64,000 bases of DNA from Prochlorococcus sp. AG-409-D09 (lineage in GTDB: Bacteria > Cyanobacteriota > Cyanobacteriia > PCC-6307 > Cyanobiaceae): positions 28,500-92,499 of the forward strand of contig QCJQ01000002.1 in the NCBI GenBank assembly GCA_003215935.1, in the 5' to 3' direction. Below are positions 37,632-48,644 of this stretch, piece by piece. A program made the translations under genes and the position numbers. How positions within the stretch are numbered: the stretch's first letter is position 1; each line of letters starts with the position of its first letter. The notes under the pieces are model-generated. The model was given only the letters and a program-made list of their open reading frames with translations. It searched no databases and had not been told where the DNA came from.

Positions 37632-39581
37632 TTAGTTGCTCATATCACTTAATTCAAGCCATCTTGTCTCTGCTTTATCGATCATATCAATTACAGCAGC
37701 CAGTTCAATACTTATTTTAGTTATATCACTATTTGATGAAGAAATCATCGATTCTAATAATATACGTTTTTCTTCTAGTTTAGGTAACTCTTTATTTATC
37801 TCTTCTAATTCCTTAGATTGCTTAAACGTTCTTCTTCTGATTTTTTTTGCTATTTTATTATTTTTATTATTAATAGCTAGATTGTCTGTTGATTCTTTTT
37901 CTTTTAAAAAGTTTTTATTTTGCTGTGTATTATTAATTTGTTTAATACCTCTCAGTTTTTTGTTTTTTAATTCTTTTTGATTTAAGAATTCGGTGTAGTT
38001 TCCTTCATACCTTACTAGGTTTCTATTTTCAAAATTAAAAATTCGATTTACTGTCCTATCTAGAAAAAATCTGTCATGCGAAACGATTATTACACATCCA
38101 GTAAATTTATGAATAAAGTCCTCCAAAATACTAAGTGTATTTATGTCTAAATCGTTCGTAGGTTCGTCTAATAGTAATACATTAGGACCACTCATTAGTA
38201 ACTTGCATAAAGCTAGTCTTCTCCTTTCTCCACCAGATAAATTTTTTAATTTACCATGTTGCTTCGAAGGTGAAAAAAGGAAATTTTCAAGTAACTTTGA
38301 AGCACTTACTTTACAATTATCTAAAACCAGATTATATGATGACTCTTCTATATATTCTATAACTTTTTTATTTAAGTACTTTTCTTCATTCAGAGTATTA
38401 GTATATTGATCTAAATAACCAATATTTACCGTTTCTCCTATTTTAATTGTTTCTTGGTCTATATTACTTCTATTATAAATTTTATTTAAAATCGTTGACT
38501 TACCACTTCCATTTGGTCCTATGATTCCTACCCTGTCATCAGGCCTGAAACTGTATGTAAAACTATTAATTAATGTTTTTTGATTGTTATCTGAAATTGA
38601 TTTGATAGTTAAATTATTAATTTCAATTGCTACTTTACCTATTCTTTTTGTATTAGATTTTATATCTAAAGGTTCTTCTTTTAATATAGGCTTGTTATTT
38701 TTCATTTCTTCTATTCTTTTTATTCTTGCCTTTTGTTTTGTACTTCTTGCCTTAACACCTTTTTTCAACCACTTTAGTTCTTTTTTAAGTATATTTTTAA
38801 ATTTATTATTAGACGCAATCTCTGATTTTTCTTCTTCTATTTTTGATAGCAGATATTGACTGTAATTACCATTATATTTTTTAGTAATACCATTATTTAC
38901 TTCCAACATTCTCTGAGTGACTATATCTAAAAAATATCTATCATGAGTTACTAATACTATAGAACCATGATAGTTTTTTAACCATTTTTGAAGCCATTCT
39001 ATAGCATGCGCATCTAGATGATTTGTTGGTTCATCTAGAAGAAGTATATCTGGTTGTGAAACTAGTGCAGAAGCAAGTGCAACTCTTTTTTTAAATCCAC
39101 CAGATAGCTCATTTATTGGTTTATTAAGATCATTAATTCCTAGCCTATTGATAATTTCTGTGCATTGTTGTTCTAAAGTCCAAACTTCTTCTTTATCCAT
39201 TATTTCACTTATCCTGCCAAGTTCTTTTATTAGTTTTTCTGATGTAGCTTCTTTTGCAATAGTCTCTGATATGTTTTTATAGCGTATTAATATCTCCCTT
39301 TTTTTGCCACAACCATCTAGTACTTCTTCTAATACACTTTTATTAGTGTTTCGGTTTTGATTTTGATTCACTAAACATATACTTAATTTGGATTGTGCTG
39401 TTCTTATGCCATCCATTAATGGTTCAATTCCTGCTATAACCTTTAATAGTGTTGACTTGCCTGAACCATTAGGTCCGATAAGTCCTAATCTGTCTTTTTT
39501 CTCAATATTTAAATTTAGATCTTCAAATAGAATCTTTATACCAAAGTCTTTAGAAGCATTTTTTAGACTGATTAAACTCAC
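37632..39581 (-). CDS. ABC-F family ATPase (Uup-like)
   Basis: Two nucleotide-binding domains with GPNGSGKST, LSGGFKKR/LSGGERRR and LLLDEPTNHLD/LLLDEPTNDLD. Confidence 0.95.
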   Translation of the reverse strand: MSLISLKNASKDFGIKILFEDLNLNIEKKDRLGLIGPNGSGKSTLLKVIAGIEPLMDGIRTAQSKLSICLVNQNQNRNTNKSVLEEVLDGCGKKREILIRYKNISETIAKEATSEKLIKELGRISEIMDKEEVWTLEQQCTEIINRLGINDLNKPINELSGGFKKRVALASALVSQPDILLLDEPTNHLDAHAIEWLQKWLKNYHGSIVLVTHDRYFLDIVTQRMLEVNNGITKKYNGNYSQYLLSKIEEEKSEIASNNKFKNILKKELKWLKKGVKARSTKQKARIKRIEEMKNNKPILKEEPLDIKSNTKRIGKVAIEINNLTIKSISDNNQKTLINSFTYSFRPDDRVGIIGPNGSGKSTILNKIYNRSNIDQETIKIGETVNIGYLDQYTNTLNEEKYLNKKVIEYIEESSYNLVLDNCKVSASKLLENFLFSPSKQHGKLKNLSGGERRRLALCKLLMSGPNVLLLDEPTNDLDINTLSILEDFIHKFTGCVIIVSHDRFFLDRTVNRIFNFENRNLVRYEGNYTEFLNQKELKNKKLRGIKQINNTQQNKNFLKEKESTDNLAINNKNNKIAKKIRRRTFKQSKELEEINKELPKLEEKRILLESMISSSNSDITKISIELAAVIDMIDKAETRWLELSDMSN

Positions 39582-39737
39582 TTGATGCTTTTTAAGCTTT
39601 TTCAGTAATTATTATACGACGTGACTTAAAATTCCATATTTTTACATATTATTCAATTAACTCTTATTTATTAATTGCATTAACTTCCTAAATAATATTT
39701 CTATTAATGTTGTGAATACTTTAGTTTTTTAATAAGT

Positions 39738-40397
39738 ATGAATAGAAGTTTTATTACCAATCATAACAAATATATTTACGTATTAATATCAATGATTATT
39801 GTTGATTTCCTGGGATTATGTATAATGAAATTATGTCATATTAGATTTATGGACTCCATTAGACTATTTAAAAGCCGCAGAACAATTCATAATTTTAATA
39901 AGAAAAAAGTCTCTGAGGATATAATTTTAGAAGCAATTGAAGCTGCTAATTTTGCACCATGCCATAGAAATACATTCCCATGGAGATACTATGGTTTAGG
40001 TGATCACATGAGGTCTACATTATCAGAACTATTTTATAATATAAAGACTCAAAATAGTAAACTATCAGTAAGGTCCAAAGAATTGGTTATTTCAAAAATA
40101 CTAAATCCATCTCATTTGATTTTTGCTTCTCAGGTAATAAGCAATGATTCATTTCAAGCAAAAGAGGATTATGCTGCCTGTAGTTGTTCTATTCAAAATT
40201 TGATGTTATCCCTTGCTTCAAATGGTGTAGGCTCTAAATGGTCCACTGGTGAAATTATAAGTTCATCTCAAATTTATGATTTATTAAATATAAGTCAATC
40301 TAAAGAAGAAATTATTGCGTTATTATTTATTGGTTATGGAGATACGCCTAATGATATAAATAGACCTACGCTAGATCAAATATACAGTCATCTATAA
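39738..40397 (+). CDS. Nitroreductase family protein
   Basis: RSRRTIHNFNKKKVSEDIILEAIEAANFAPCHRNTFPWRYYGL; true start probably MDSIRLFKSRRT. Confidence 0.85.
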   Translation: MNRSFITNHNKYIYVLISMIIVDFLGLCIMKLCHIRFMDSIRLFKSRRTIHNFNKKKVSEDIILEAIEAANFAPCHRNTFPWRYYGLGDHMRSTLSELFYNIKTQNSKLSVRSKELVISKILNPSHLIFASQVISNDSFQAKEDYAACSCSIQNLMLSLASNGVGSKWSTGEIISSSQIYDLLNISQSKEEIIALLFIGYGDTPNDINRPTLDQIYSHL

Positions 40398-40404
40398 AAT
40401 CCCC

Positions 40405-40671
40405 ATGTTTAATGCTTTATTTGTTAATGTGTATGTAATTAATTATTTCTTTTATAAATCTATTGTAATGGCATTGGAACCTGAGATTATACCCTCAAAT
40501 AGTAAAGATGGAGAAGATGCTCAAACTCTTTCTCCGAAGTGGAAAAAACCAATATTTTTCGTACCTTTATTATTTTTATTTATTTATATATTAAAAACTA
40601 TTTTTACTTCTATACTTATTTTTCTTGGACTTTATTTTATTTGGAATCTTGCAACCAAAAAGATTAATTAA
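40405..40671 (+). CDS. Small membrane protein
   Basis: Likely starts at internal MALEPEIIPSNSKDG; C-terminal TM. Confidence 0.5.
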   Translation: MFNALFVNVYVINYFFYKSIVMALEPEIIPSNSKDGEDAQTLSPKWKKPIFFVPLLFLFIYILKTIFTSILIFLGLYFIWNLATKKIN

Positions 40672-40772
40672 TAATGATCTAATTTTTGTTTTTTAATTTT
40701 ATTTTTATTGTAAATTTTACTTGCCAATACATATTTTTGTTGTCATTCTATCAGTATTCATAGCAATTTATC

Positions 40773-40922
40773 ATGTTTGCAGATTTAAATATACTTTCAA
40801 TTTTAAGCTTAATCAAGCATCCATTGGAGGGGATAGCTTACCTTGTTTATGTAGGAATAATATTTCGGTGGTTCAGACCAGCTTTATGGAATAGCTTTTT
40901 AGACAAACTTAAATATCATTAG
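40773..40922 (+). CDS. Small hypothetical protein (49 aa)
   Basis: Manual translation MFADLNILSILSLIKHPLEGIAYLVYVGIIFRWFRPALWNSFLDKLKYH*. Confidence 0.5.
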   Translation: MFADLNILSILSLIKHPLEGIAYLVYVGIIFRWFRPALWNSFLDKLKYH

Positions 40923-40955
40923 TGTCTTTGCAAATAATTTATTACTATAAGATAT

Positions 40956-42221
40956 ATGGTAACTATAGATAAAAAATCAAATATTTATGATCTTATTGTG
41001 GTTGGTGGAGGAGCTTCAGGATTTATGTCTGCTATTACAGCCGCAGAAAAAGGTGTTAAATCTATTCTGATTTTAGAGTCCAGCTCCAACACTTTAAGCA
41101 AAGTTCGTGTAAGTGGTGGAGGTAGATGTAATGTTACTAATGCAACTTGGGATAATAATGATCTTGTCTTAAATTACCCTCGAGGATCTTTATCCTTAAA
41201 AGGAACATTTAGTCGCTTTTCTACTTACGATGCGGTTTCATGGTTTTATGAAAGGGGCTTGGAATTAAAAACAGAGTCTGATGGTCGAATGTTCCCAAGT
41301 TCAAATACATCCGAGGAGGTAATTAACCTTTTTAGAAGATTATCTAGAGATTTAGGAATAGATACTCAAACAAATAATTGTGTTAAACTTATAAAAAAAA
41401 TATCATCTGAAACTTTTCTGATTCATAACCAGCATAAAGAATCATTTTTATCTAAAAGAGTTTTACTGACTACTGGTGGATGTTCAAAAGGAATGAATAT
41501 TGCATCTTCTTTAGGTCATAATATTATCCCTCCTGTACCATCTTTATTCTCTTTCACCTTAAGAGATAAATTTTTAATATCTTGTTCTGGAATAACTGTT
41601 AATAATGTTCTTATAAAACTATTTTGTTCTGAAAAAGTATATGTAGATAAGGGTAATATTTTGATTACACATAGAGGCATAAGTGGTCCATGTGTTTTGA
41701 GGTTGTCTGCCTTTGCAGCTAGAAATCTTAGTAATGATTTTTATTCATGTAAAATTCAGATTTCTTGGATTAGTGATGATTTAGAAAGTATTAGCTCTAA
41801 ATTTGATTCTTTAAGAGTTTCTTCTTCTAATATCGCGATAGGGACTTATTCACCATTTGATAATTTACCGAAGAGATTGTGGCGTAAACTATTAGAGCAA
41901 TCAAATCTAGATGCGAATATAAAATTCTCATCATTTTCTAAAAGATACGAATCAATTATTACTGAAATGTTATTAAAAACTACTTTAACTCTTAAAGGAA
42001 GAGGCCCTTTTTCGGATGAATTTGTTACAGCTGGAGGTATTCATTTGGCTGATATAAATCATAAATCTATGGAGAGTAAGAAAATCAACGGATTATATTT
42101 TGCTGGAGAAATTCTAGATATTGATGGATTAACTGGTGGTTTTAATTTTCAGCATTGCTGGAGTAGTGGTTGGATTGCAGGTAAATCTATAGCTAAGTCT
42201 TTATTTATTAGTAATATTTAA
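40956..42221 (+). CDS. HI0933/YhiN family flavoprotein
   Basis: DLIVVGGGASGFMSAITAAE; VSGGGRCNVTNA; TAGGIHLADIN; GLYFAGEILDIDGLTGGFNFQHCWSSGW. Confidence 0.95.
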   Translation: MVTIDKKSNIYDLIVVGGGASGFMSAITAAEKGVKSILILESSSNTLSKVRVSGGGRCNVTNATWDNNDLVLNYPRGSLSLKGTFSRFSTYDAVSWFYERGLELKTESDGRMFPSSNTSEEVINLFRRLSRDLGIDTQTNNCVKLIKKISSETFLIHNQHKESFLSKRVLLTTGGCSKGMNIASSLGHNIIPPVPSLFSFTLRDKFLISCSGITVNNVLIKLFCSEKVYVDKGNILITHRGISGPCVLRLSAFAARNLSNDFYSCKIQISWISDDLESISSKFDSLRVSSSNIAIGTYSPFDNLPKRLWRKLLEQSNLDANIKFSSFSKRYESIITEMLLKTTLTLKGRGPFSDEFVTAGGIHLADINHKSMESKKINGLYFAGEILDIDGLTGGFNFQHCWSSGWIAGKSIAKSLFISNI

Positions 42222-42301
42222 TTAATTCTTTAGTTAGTTTTTATTCAAATGTATATTAATTTGCTTAATCTTATAATTCATTTCTACACCACTTCTTAAC
42301 T

Positions 42302-42634
42302 ATGAAGATACCGCTTATAAATGATATGTCTGACTATTTACTTGTTAGAAAAAAAACCTTCACAAGAATAGCTATAGCTGATATTATGGACGATAAAATG
42401 TTGTTGAAATGGTATAGAAAAGTTTTAGATAACCAATCTAGTCTTTTTAGCCTTAAGGGTTTTGGATATTTTGAATCTGAACATTCACATGGTTATGTTA
42501 TGGCATCAAGGAGATTTAATAAAATTGCTTTGGATGTTATTCGGTTTCAATTAGAATTACGTAAAATAAACATAAGGAATAATAGACAATTATCAATATT
42601 GGAGGATTTGTCAGAAGGCTATTTTCAAAGTTAA
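42302..42634 (+). CDS. Hypothetical protein
   Basis: 110-aa ORF. Confidence 0.55.
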   Translation: MKIPLINDMSDYLLVRKKTFTRIAIADIMDDKMLLKWYRKVLDNQSSLFSLKGFGYFESEHSHGYVMASRRFNKIALDVIRFQLELRKINIRNNRQLSILEDLSEGYFQS

Positions 42635-42707
42635 TATATTTATTATTACTTCTATTTGATAATATAAATTATAATATTTTTTTGTTTTCTGTTGGTAACA
42701 CTAATAT

Positions 42708-43451
42708 TTATTTGCTTAATTGATTTAAGAAACGCCTACTTCGTTCATTTTTTGCATTTGTAAAGAATATTTCTGGTGTTGTTATTTCTACCACTCTCCC
42801 TTCGTCCATAAATAAAACTCTATCTGCAGCTTCTTTTGCAAATTCAATTTCATGAGTAACTATAATCATAGTCATTCCTTTTTTAGCTAGCGATTTGATT
42901 GCATCTAGCACTTCATTTACTCTCTCAGGATCTAAAGCACTTGTTGGCTCATCAAATAGCATTATTTCAGGATTCAAAGCCAAAGCTCTTGCAATAGCTA
43001 CGCGTTGTTGTTCTCCCCCGCTTAATTGTTTTGGATATTTAAATGCATGCTCTTCAATACCCATTTGAACAAGCAGTTCATATGCACTCTTCTCGGCATG
43101 TTTCTTGTCTTTGTTCTGAACTTGTATTGGTGCCAATGTTATATTTGACAACACTGTTAAATGAGGAAATAAATTAAATTGCTGAAAGACCATTCCAACT
43201 CTTTTCCTGATTTTTTTTATTATTTCGTCGTTACTAAATGAATTTAATCTTAAACCTAGAATGTTCAATTCTCCTTTATCAATTCTTTCAAGTCCATTAA
43301 AAGTTCTTATTAGAGTACTTTTACCGGATCCAGAAGGCCCCATAATTACAAGCACTTCACCTTTTTGCACTTCAAGTGAAACATCATTAAGCGCTAGTTT
43401 ATTTTGGGAGAAAGATTTCACCAAAGACTTCGCAATTATTGTTTGACTCAT
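42708..43451 (-). CDS. Polar amino-acid ABC transporter ATP-binding protein
   Basis: GPSGSGKST, LSGGEQQRVAIARAL, MLFDEPTSALDP; GlnQ/AapP-like. Confidence 0.93.
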   Translation of the reverse strand: MSQTIIAKSLVKSFSQNKLALNDVSLEVQKGEVLVIMGPSGSGKSTLIRTFNGLERIDKGELNILGLRLNSFSNDEIIKKIRKRVGMVFQQFNLFPHLTVLSNITLAPIQVQNKDKKHAEKSAYELLVQMGIEEHAFKYPKQLSGGEQQRVAIARALALNPEIMLFDEPTSALDPERVNEVLDAIKSLAKKGMTMIIVTHEIEFAKEAADRVLFMDEGRVVEITTPEIFFTNAKNERSRRFLNQLSK

Positions 43452-44488
43452 AAGTCTCCTTGGAAATTTAGAGATTTAGAAAAATGTCTTTCAATCTTTT
43501 TTGCTAACAATGCAATTATTGTACAAACTAACCAATAGATAAGGGCTAACCAAACATATACTTCTAAGTGACTTCCTATAAATTGAGGATTAGCTAATAT
43601 GCTTCTGCTAATGCCAAGAAGCTCTACTAAACCAAGAATAGCCATTAAACTTGTATTTTGAAGTAATCCTATTGCTTGATTTGTAAGTGCTGGTATAGCT
43701 ATAATAAGAGCTTGGGGTAAAACAATAAATTTGTTTATTTGATATTTGTTAAGTCCTAAAACCTTTGCTGCCTCTATTTGATTTTGTGGAACAGATTGCA
43801 ATCCACCTCTTATATCTTCTGAAATATAAGCTGATACAAAAATAGAAAATGAGAAAATTGCTCTGATAACACGATTTATTTCCATACCAACAGGCAATAA
43901 TAAAGGTGTTAGCAATTGTCCAAAGAAAAGTATTGCGATTAATGGAACTGATCTCATACAATCTATATATAAAGACGTAATTTTCTTAATAATTAAAAGA
44001 TTACTCTGTCTTCCTAGTGCTAGTAAGATCCCTATCGGCAAAGCAATTATTATACTAATAAAGGTCAAAATTAGTGTTAATGATAACCCTCCCCAAAAAT
44101 TTGTAGAAATTGGAATTATATTTATTCCACCTGCCAGTAGATATATACCAAGAGGTATTATCAATAACCAACATATATATATAAATCTCTTTTTAATATA
44201 ATTCAACTTTTTAAGCAAAGTTGTAAACGATAATAATATTATTATTGAAATCCATAAAAAAGGACGCCAAGATAATGCTTTAGGGTAAGTCCCAATTATA
44301 TATAGATTTAAATTTCTACTGACAACCTCCCAATTTGCATGGAAAAATATCCAATTAAGAAAATTTGTAAGAGTTGCGAATACTCCAACTAATAATATAA
44401 AAGTAATAAATAGATCAGTTTTATTATTAATGCCAATTTTTCTAGCTTTAAATAATAAAAATTTTATATCTTTAGTTATAATTTTCAT
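43448..44488 (-). CDS. Amino-acid ABC transporter permease (AapM/BztC-like)
   Basis: His/Glu/Gln/Arg/opine permease pattern; overlaps neighbours by 4 nt. Confidence 0.9.
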   Translation of the reverse strand: MKIITKDIKFLLFKARKIGINNKTDLFITFILLVGVFATLTNFLNWIFFHANWEVVSRNLNLYIIGTYPKALSWRPFLWISIIILLSFTTLLKKLNYIKKRFIYICWLLIIPLGIYLLAGGINIIPISTNFWGGLSLTLILTFISIIIALPIGILLALGRQSNLLIIKKITSLYIDCMRSVPLIAILFFGQLLTPLLLPVGMEINRVIRAIFSFSIFVSAYISEDIRGGLQSVPQNQIEAAKVLGLNKYQINKFIVLPQALIIAIPALTNQAIGLLQNTSLMAILGLVELLGISRSILANPQFIGSHLEVYVWLALIYWLVCTIIALLAKKIERHFSKSLNFQGDL

Positions 44489-45375
44489 GCTTTATTTTTG
44501 AGTATATTCCTATTAAAGAATTCCATTATATTACTTATAATTAAATTTATAAATAGGAATCCAATTAAAAGTAATATAAAGCCCTCAATAGATTTTCCTG
44601 TTTGATTTATAACAGTATCACTAACTGCATAAATATCAGCATATCCTACAGCTATAGCTAAAGTGCTATTTTTTGCTAAATTTAAATATTGGCTTGTAAG
44701 ACCAGGAAGTATCGCAGGGAGAGCTTGAGGGATAATTATATCTTTAAGACCAATAGAATCTGAGATTCCTAATGATTTATATGCTTCCCATTGTCCTTTT
44801 GGTACTGAGTTTAATCCACCCCTTACGATTTCTGCTATGTATGCGCCAGTGAATACACTTAAACCGATTATTAATGATGAAAATTCTGGAGTTAATATAT
44901 ATCCAAAGATATTTATACCTTGATTTGAAATATTTATAATAGGTACAATTATGTTGACAGGATTTCTTATGCTTAGAAATCCAACAAAATACCAGAATAG
45001 TAATTGTAAAAGGAGAGGTGTTTGTCTAATTATTAATATGTATAATCTAGATATAAACTTTAATATATAATTATGAGATTTACCTAATATTCCTGCAGAT
45101 ATTCCGATAATTGTTGAAAATATTAAAGCGACAAATATTACTCTTAAACTGTTTGTCCACCCAACTAAAAGTGCCCATGCAAAACTATTAGATGGAGAGT
45201 AAGGCAAAATATGTTCTGCTAATGAAAAGCTTGCTGGTCTAAATAACCAAGCAAAGTCGAATCCTAATCCTGTCCTTATCAAATTGAAATGCACATTATT
45301 TATTATCAAAATTAAAAATAAAATTATTATTAATAAAAATAAATATTGTATAATATATGATTTTGTAAATCTCAT
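44485..45375 (-). CDS. Amino-acid ABC transporter permease (AapQ/BztB-like)
   Basis: GAYIAEIVRGGLNSVPKGQWEAYKSLG EAA-loop motif. Confidence 0.9.
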   Translation of the reverse strand: MRFTKSYIIQYLFLLIIILFLILIINNVHFNLIRTGLGFDFAWLFRPASFSLAEHILPYSPSNSFAWALLVGWTNSLRVIFVALIFSTIIGISAGILGKSHNYILKFISRLYILIIRQTPLLLQLLFWYFVGFLSIRNPVNIIVPIINISNQGINIFGYILTPEFSSLIIGLSVFTGAYIAEIVRGGLNSVPKGQWEAYKSLGISDSIGLKDIIIPQALPAILPGLTSQYLNLAKNSTLAIAVGYADIYAVSDTVINQTGKSIEGFILLLIGFLFINLIISNIMEFFNRNILKNKA

Positions 45376-45392
45376 TGATATTTAGCGCTATT

Positions 45393-46439
45393 TTAGTTGA
45401 ATGGAGGTGATATAAGTATTCCTCCTTGCTTGCTAATCTGATTTAACCCCCTAGGTATATAAACCTGACTATTAGGACCTAAATTTCTATTATAAATTTC
45501 ACCATAATTGCCAGTAGTTTTTATAATTTTAACTACAAAATCATTTGCTAGCCCAAGTTTTTCGCCAAGATCACCTTCTATCCCAAGGAATCTTCTCAAT
45601 GGCTTCATTCCTTTGTTATCTTTGGCCAAATCTAGCTTTTGATTTATATTACTTTGAGTAATTCCTTTTTCTTCAGCTTCAATTAGAGCATATATTACCC
45701 ATCTAACGGCATCTGCAAGTCTTTCGTCATTACCTACTGTTGCTGGTGCTAAAGGTTCTTTACTTAGTATATTATCAAGAATAACATGATTTCCTGGATT
45801 TTTAAAGCTAGATCTTGCCGCGGCTAATTGTGATCTATCCGATGTCATAGCTGCACATCTTCCTTGTAAATAACCAGCTATAACTTGATTGAGATCTTGA
45901 TATTTTATGGGAGTATATTTCAGTGACTTTTCTTCAAACGCATCGTTAATATTCTGTTCAGTTGTTGTACCTGAACCTACACATATTGATTTATTAGAAA
46001 GATCTTTTAAATCTTTTACACCACTATTAATTTTAACCATCAAGCCTTGCCCATCATGAAATACAACTGGTGCAAAAGACAAACCATTACCTTTTTGTGA
46101 ATCTCTACTTAAGTTAAATGTTGTATTTCTCGAGAGTAAATCTATTTCTCCGGTTCTTAGTGAAGTAAATCTTTCTGCTGCAGTTAATGGTCTTAATTGA
46201 ATATTATTAGGTGATTCTAGAAATGCAGCTGAAATAGCCTTGCATATATCAACATCTAATCCACTATATTTTCCATTTGTATTTAAGAAACTAAAACCAG
46301 GAATCTTTCCACTAACTCCGCATATTAATTGGTTTCTTTGTTTTATTATGTCGAGCCTTGATTTACCTATTTGATTACTTGAGCTGCAACCTGAAATTAA
46401 TAAGGTTAAACCAATTATTGATGACAGTAATTTTCTCAT
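45393..46439 (-). CDS. Amino-acid ABC transporter substrate-binding lipoprotein (AapJ/BztA-like)
   Basis: Lipobox LLISGC; LICGVSGKIPGFSFLNTNGKYSGLDVDICKAIS. Confidence 0.93.
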   Translation of the reverse strand: MRKLLSSIIGLTLLISGCSSSNQIGKSRLDIIKQRNQLICGVSGKIPGFSFLNTNGKYSGLDVDICKAISAAFLESPNNIQLRPLTAAERFTSLRTGEIDLLSRNTTFNLSRDSQKGNGLSFAPVVFHDGQGLMVKINSGVKDLKDLSNKSICVGSGTTTEQNINDAFEEKSLKYTPIKYQDLNQVIAGYLQGRCAAMTSDRSQLAAARSSFKNPGNHVILDNILSKEPLAPATVGNDERLADAVRWVIYALIEAEEKGITQSNINQKLDLAKDNKGMKPLRRFLGIEGDLGEKLGLANDFVVKIIKTTGNYGEIYNRNLGPNSQVYIPRGLNQISKQGGILISPPFN

Positions 46440-46583
46440 AGCTAATCAACTTTTATTTCATAATGCTTATTAAGCTGGTGTTGTCTACTAGTTGTTGCGT
46501 AATTGAGATTATGTTTGATTAAAACACTCAAATAAAATTATATTGTATTGGTTAAGTCGAATAGTAATCTTATAAATGTAATT

Positions 46584-46670
46584 TTAGTGAGATAGCGCTA
46601 TAAGCAAAGCAGGTGTAGCTACGATAATGATACCTATTGCTGCAGTGGCTGCGAGAAGTGAAGTGCTCAA
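46584..46670 (-). CDS. Putative 28-aa single-TM peptide (TTG start)
   Basis: (M)STSLLAATAAIGIIIVATPALLIALSH*; size and hydropathy like small photosystem subunits, family not assignable. Confidence 0.35.
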   Translation of the reverse strand: MSTSLLAATAAIGIIIVATPALLIALSH

Positions 46671-46843
46671 AACATAAACGAAGCTACCCTTATTATAAAG
46701 AAAAGATAAAGAATATACTGTTACTAATTTTACAAACTAATGCTTGAGCCGAAACATATAAGCTAAACCTATCTAAGTTCCTTGAGCGTTTGTGTTGGCC
46801 AATAAATATGTACGGTGAATTTAAGTTTATTTGATCAAGTAAA

Positions 46844-48025
46844 TTAATTCTTTTTGAGAGAACGCCCTTTCCATGTCCAATTGATTCCTGATATTGTTTT
46901 ATATGCAGAAGCTATCCCTAATGTTGAAATAATAAAACCTCCGATAAAACTTAACCACCAAAACTTAATAGGCAATTTAAATTTCTTGTAAAAAAATAAT
47001 CTAATTAAATATTGTGTAAATATACTAACAAATGATAACGACAATAATATACAATTTAATAATGTAATTTCTCTATTTATTATTATTCCACAAATTGTTA
47101 TCCATGGATAACAATACAATATAAATATAAATAATGACAGTAATATTGCTTTATTTATATCACGATCAAGGGCAATAAACCAATTCTTACTCCAACCTTC
47201 CCATAATGATTGGAAGTCATCATACATTCTTATTTCCAAAGAATTAATACCTATTATATATCCTAGTTTCATTCCATACTCCTTGATTTTCTCTGAAAGT
47301 GCCAAATCTTCAACTACTTTATCCGATACACTTTTGTGCCCTCCTATTGATTTATAAGAATTTGATTTAAATAACATAAAAGGTCCTGAGGCAAAGGCCA
47401 TTTGACTATTTTCCCTGTTTATTTCCTTTATTGGAAATCCTAAACTTATAAGTGATGCCATTATTGGCTGTACTATCCATTCTGTTAGACAAGTGCATTT
47501 CAGCTTTGGAGCAATACTTAAAAGATCATAGTTGTAATATGAAGCTACTTTAATTGAGTCTAATATACAACTTTTATATAATTTGATATCGGCATCTATA
47601 AATAAGACCCATTCACTAGTTAAATATTTTAAAGCGTGAGAACAAGCCCAATTTTTTCCTACCCAATGCTTGTCTGTTGGTCTTTCACCTGCTTGTATTA
47701 TTTTAAAATTATTACTATCGATATTATGTTCATCACGTAACTCCTTAGCAATATTTATTGTTCTATCATTACTGTTATCATCTATTAAAATAATTTTCCA
47801 ATTTTCTAAAATACTTACATTGATCAAAATATTATAAAGGCATCTTCTAATATTACGTTCCTCATTAAAGGCAGGAATAACTATCGTAATGCTATCTTTG
47901 GGTTTATAGTTTAGTCTGTTTGATATTTGGTCTAACCATTCTACACCGTTATAATTATTTCTTAATTTGAAAAGAATATATAAAAGTCCTATAAAACTTG
48001 TAAAGCTTAAAAATACTTGAATCAT
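46844..48025 (-). CDS. Family 2 glycosyltransferase (HpnB-like)
   Basis: SITIVIPAFNEERNIRRCLYNIL; ILIDDNSNDRT; VLFIDADIKL; C-terminal TMs. Confidence 0.85.
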   Translation of the reverse strand: MIQVFLSFTSFIGLLYILFKLRNNYNGVEWLDQISNRLNYKPKDSITIVIPAFNEERNIRRCLYNILINVSILENWKIILIDDNSNDRTINIAKELRDEHNIDSNNFKIIQAGERPTDKHWVGKNWACSHALKYLTSEWVLFIDADIKLYKSCILDSIKVASYYNYDLLSIAPKLKCTCLTEWIVQPIMASLISLGFPIKEINRENSQMAFASGPFMLFKSNSYKSIGGHKSVSDKVVEDLALSEKIKEYGMKLGYIIGINSLEIRMYDDFQSLWEGWSKNWFIALDRDINKAILLSLFIFILYCYPWITICGIIINREITLLNCILLSLSFVSIFTQYLIRLFFYKKFKLPIKFWWLSFIGGFIISTLGIASAYKTISGINWTWKGRSLKKN

Positions 48026-48141
48026 TATTTTAGAAATATCATTTTTATAAACCTAATCAAATATCAGTTGTTTAGAGATAATCTATGAAATAGTTTTATA
48101 TTTCTTATTTGTACTTATAGTATAAATAAGAATTTGCTTTA

Positions 48142-48444
48142 TTACTTAATTTTTTTCCTTTTTTTTCTGACAGAAAGATAAATCCATAGCCATGTAGGTA
48201 AAGTTATAAAGAAACCTATTAAAAATATATATTCTCTTGTCGTTTGCCATGCAGATTCATCGCAAAGCTCTTTTATTTCTTGTTTTTCCCTAACCAATGC
48301 ACTTGTGTTTAATTTTCTGCAGATATTTAGCCCATGCAGACTTAATGAACCATATGTAATTGCAGTAGGTACTGTTGAAAGCCATATGGCTAGAATTAAA
48401 TTTCCTAATTTGAGCTTTAGATTTTCTTTTCTTGAATCACTCAT
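48142..48444 (-). CDS. Hypothetical membrane protein
   Basis: Two TM segments, 100 aa. Confidence 0.6.
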   Translation of the reverse strand: MSDSRKENLKLKLGNLILAIWLSTVPTAITYGSLSLHGLNICRKLNTSALVREKQEIKELCDESAWQTTREYIFLIGFFITLPTWLWIYLSVRKKRKKIK

Positions 48445-48644
48445 AACAGCTAGATATGTTTTTACATTTTAGGTCATTCATCATCATAAATTTTCTCAGG
48501 CTAACAATGTCATTACATTAAATCAGCCTTTTAATCCTACTAATTTGAAAAAAATATATTTTTCCTTATGTAGTTCAACTAATATTGATCGAATGAGCCT
48601 ATTGTTTTATAATTTGTAGAGTAGGAACATTAGATTTTTCTTTA

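Noticed and set aside
37636-39585. Four + strand ORFs (114, 88, 91, 65 aa)
   Set aside because: All antisense to the ABC-F gene, whose motifs are unambiguous
43749-43961. 70-aa - strand ORF
   Set aside because: Alternate frame inside the amino-acid permease gene
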